A DNA stretch of 64,000 nucleotides, from the NCBI GenBank assembly GCA_964654825.1, contig CAZZKG010000006.1, forward strand, positions 33,382 to 97,381. The letters run 5' to 3'. The DNA comes from CAZZKG01 sp964654825. GTDB lineage: Bacteria > Gemmatimonadota > CAZMKB01. Below, piece by piece: positions 62,375 to 64,000 of this stretch. Positions within the stretch are counted from its first letter, which is position 1. Each line of letters begins with the position of its first letter. The notes below the pieces were generated by a model that saw only the letters and a program-made list of their open reading frames with translations, was not told the origin of the DNA and made no database searches. Position numbers and translations under genes: made by a program.

Positions 62375-63994
62375 ATGAGATTAAAAAGAAAAAGTGATGA
62401 ACGCGGTTTTGCTCTCACCCTGACACTTCTCATCTCCGTCCTCCTGGTAATGCTCGGTCTGTCTGCGGTTACCATTGCCACCACTGAGATTCGTATCTCC
62501 AACAACCACAAATCGGCCGTACAGGCATTTTACGTGGCGGAAGCAGGAGTCGAGAAAGGTACGGCGGATCTAGGGGCTTTACTCTCATCAGGCCAGATTC
62601 CGACGGATGGACAGCTGGCGCAGATGAGCCAGGACCCGCCCCAGTTCGACAACTACAGCTTCACGAAATACGAGATTGCCAAAAATGGAGGCCCGGAATA
62701 CAAGACGGTCGTCGCCGGGCCTTACTCGGGGCTCCTGGCTCTGATTCAGGAATACAATATAGAATCGGAAGTGAGCGGTCCCTCCGGTGCAAGTAAGGAG
62801 GTCGAACAGAACATCCAGCACCTGCTTATCCCCATTTTCGCATTCGGAGTCTTCTACAACGGGGACCTCGAGATTCTCCCCGGACCGAACATGACATTCC
62901 AGGGGAGGGTGCACACCAACAGCGACCTCTATCTTGCTACCTGGGCAACCCTGTCGTTCGACAGCAAGGTGACCTCGGGAGGCCATATTTATCACAGAAG
63001 AAAGGATAAAACCCAGATCCCGTCAGGCACCGTGAGGATCAAGGACAACCAGGGCGTGTATCAGGATATGACGTTCGACAGCACTGATCCCGACTGGCTC
63101 GAATTGTCGATGGAGACGTGGGGCGGCCAGGTTGAGGATGAAGCCCACGGAATCGAACCGCTCACTCTACCGATCCCGTATGAGGTCCAATTCGTCGATC
63201 TCATCCAGCGTGGTAGTGAGTCCGACCCTCCCGAGCTGCAGGAAATCATGTTCTACTGGAAAGCCGGCTTAAAAATCATAGATGGGGTGGCAACGGACGC
63301 TGAGGGCATGCCTGTAACCCTCGATCCGGGAATCATCACAACCGCGACTTTCTACAATTTCCGGGAAGGCAAGTGGTTGACCGCGACGCAGATTGATATC
63401 GGGGCGCTGAAAGATGCCAATCAGAACCCCGCAAACGGGATCATCTATATCTCGGCGACAGAGACAACTCCGGGGGCGGATGATGCGGTCATCCGGCTGA
63501 TCAACGGAAAGCGACTGCCATCGACAGGGCTCACCATTGCTACGGACAATCCGCTGTATGTCCAGGGCGATTACAACAAGCGTCGTAAACGGCCCGCGAG
63601 CCTCATCGGTGACGCGATCAACATCCTTTCCAACAACTGGGACGACGCAAACAGTGACAAGTCTCTCTCGAACCGGATCGCGACCAACACACGGGTAAAC
63701 GCCGCGATCATGGCCGGAAACACCGAGACCACCTGGGGCCACTACAACGGCGGGTTGGAAAACTTTCCACGATTTCTCGAGTACTGGAGCGGACGGACCT
63801 TCACCTATGTCGGATCACTCATCTGCGTATGGGAGAGCGTCCACGCGACAGGGCCGTGGTATTACGGCGGCAACTACTACACCGCTCCTACCAGAAACTG
63901 GTCCTTCGACACCGATTTTCTGGACCCCGAAAAGATACCTCCCGGCACGGTGTTCGTCTACACCGTTCAGCGGCTCTCCTGGTATGGAGCATAA
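62375..63994 (+). CDS. PilX-like minor pilin/pilus assembly protein with large C-terminal domain
   Basis: This 539-residue protein starts with a basic leader, then RGFALTLTLLISVLLVMLGL and TTEIRISNNHKSAVQAFYVAEAGVE, the PilX N-terminal signature. It is much longer than ordinary PilX (about 150-200 residues). The additional 350 residues include TFQGRVHTNSDLYL and resemble the PilX-family proteins with an extra exposed domain in delta-proteobacteria and candidate phyla. It ends in a stop at the right edge. A PilY1-like gene may follow outside the window. Confidence 0.88.
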   Translation: MRLKRKSDERGFALTLTLLISVLLVMLGLSAVTIATTEIRISNNHKSAVQAFYVAEAGVEKGTADLGALLSSGQIPTDGQLAQMSQDPPQFDNYSFTKYEIAKNGGPEYKTVVAGPYSGLLALIQEYNIESEVSGPSGASKEVEQNIQHLLIPIFAFGVFYNGDLEILPGPNMTFQGRVHTNSDLYLATWATLSFDSKVTSGGHIYHRRKDKTQIPSGTVRIKDNQGVYQDMTFDSTDPDWLELSMETWGGQVEDEAHGIEPLTLPIPYEVQFVDLIQRGSESDPPELQEIMFYWKAGLKIIDGVATDAEGMPVTLDPGIITTATFYNFREGKWLTATQIDIGALKDANQNPANGIIYISATETTPGADDAVIRLINGKRLPSTGLTIATDNPLYVQGDYNKRRKRPASLIGDAINILSNNWDDANSDKSLSNRIATNTRVNAAIMAGNTETTWGHYNGGLENFPRFLEYWSGRTFTYVGSLICVWESVHATGPWYYGGNYYTAPTRNWSFDTDFLDPEKIPPGTVFVYTVQRLSWYGA

Positions 63995-64000
63995 GAATAT

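Overview
The window is bacterial and comes from a draft metagenome-style scaffold: one run of 100 Ns is flanked by identical 55-bp ends. Two large secreted proteins end in the YPNPFNP / NLRGE / WDG / SSGVYFYKL tail (FlgD Ig-like, T9SS type A-like sorting domain). That tail is typical of the FCB superphylum and related candidate phyla (Latescibacteria, Krumholzibacteria, Eisenbacteria, Zixibacteria type). Together with trmFO, hslVU, type IV pili and sigma-54 promoters it suggests an uncultured Gram-negative, two-membrane bacterium. I cannot fix the phylum from sequence alone.

Region 1 (1-21.9 kb, all minus strand) is an exopolysaccharide locus. It has a priming sugar-phosphate transferase, a Wza-like export lipoprotein, a MOP-type flippase, five GT4-like glycosyltransferases, one GT39-type membrane glycosyltransferase and a UDP-galactopyranose mutase of the eukaryotic type. 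It also has a PIG-L deacetylase beside a degenerate PIG-L paralogue, and four alkaline-phosphatase-superfamily enzymes (two sulfatase-fold proteins with Thr at the nucleophile position, two phosphodiesterase-like). No Wzy polymerase or Wzc co-polymerase is visible. The leftmost gene runs off the window.

Region 2 (22.4-32.4 kb, plus strand) is a proteostasis block: dnaK (with a sigma-54-like promoter), htrA/degP, tRNA-Leu(TAG), tig, clpP, clpX, lon and engB. Region 3 (32.4-39 kb) is accessory. It holds a transposase remnant with an internal deletion, a two-gene DUF5674 cassette flanked by copies of a 27-bp REP-like motif, a small membrane-anchored protein, an FG-GAP protein broken by the N-run, and a sigma-54 activator with a pseudo-receiver. 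Two copies of a diverged ~105-bp repeat lie at 20.7 and 38.8 kb.

Region 4 (39-46.4 kb) has a polytopic membrane protein, gcvT, a secreted M6 metalloprotease and a second secreted protein with the same sorting tail. Region 5 (46.4-59.7 kb, minus) is a long, tightly spaced operon: pilM-pilN-lipoprotein-pilO-pilP-pilQ, then smg-topA-trmFO-xerC-hslV-hslU-argF. Region 6 (60.4-64 kb, plus) is a divergent pseudopilin operon (FimT/GspH-, PilV-, PilW- and PilX-like). Both pilus operons start at near-perfect sigma-54 -24/-12 elements, and a large palindromic repeat with a truncated second copy lies between them.
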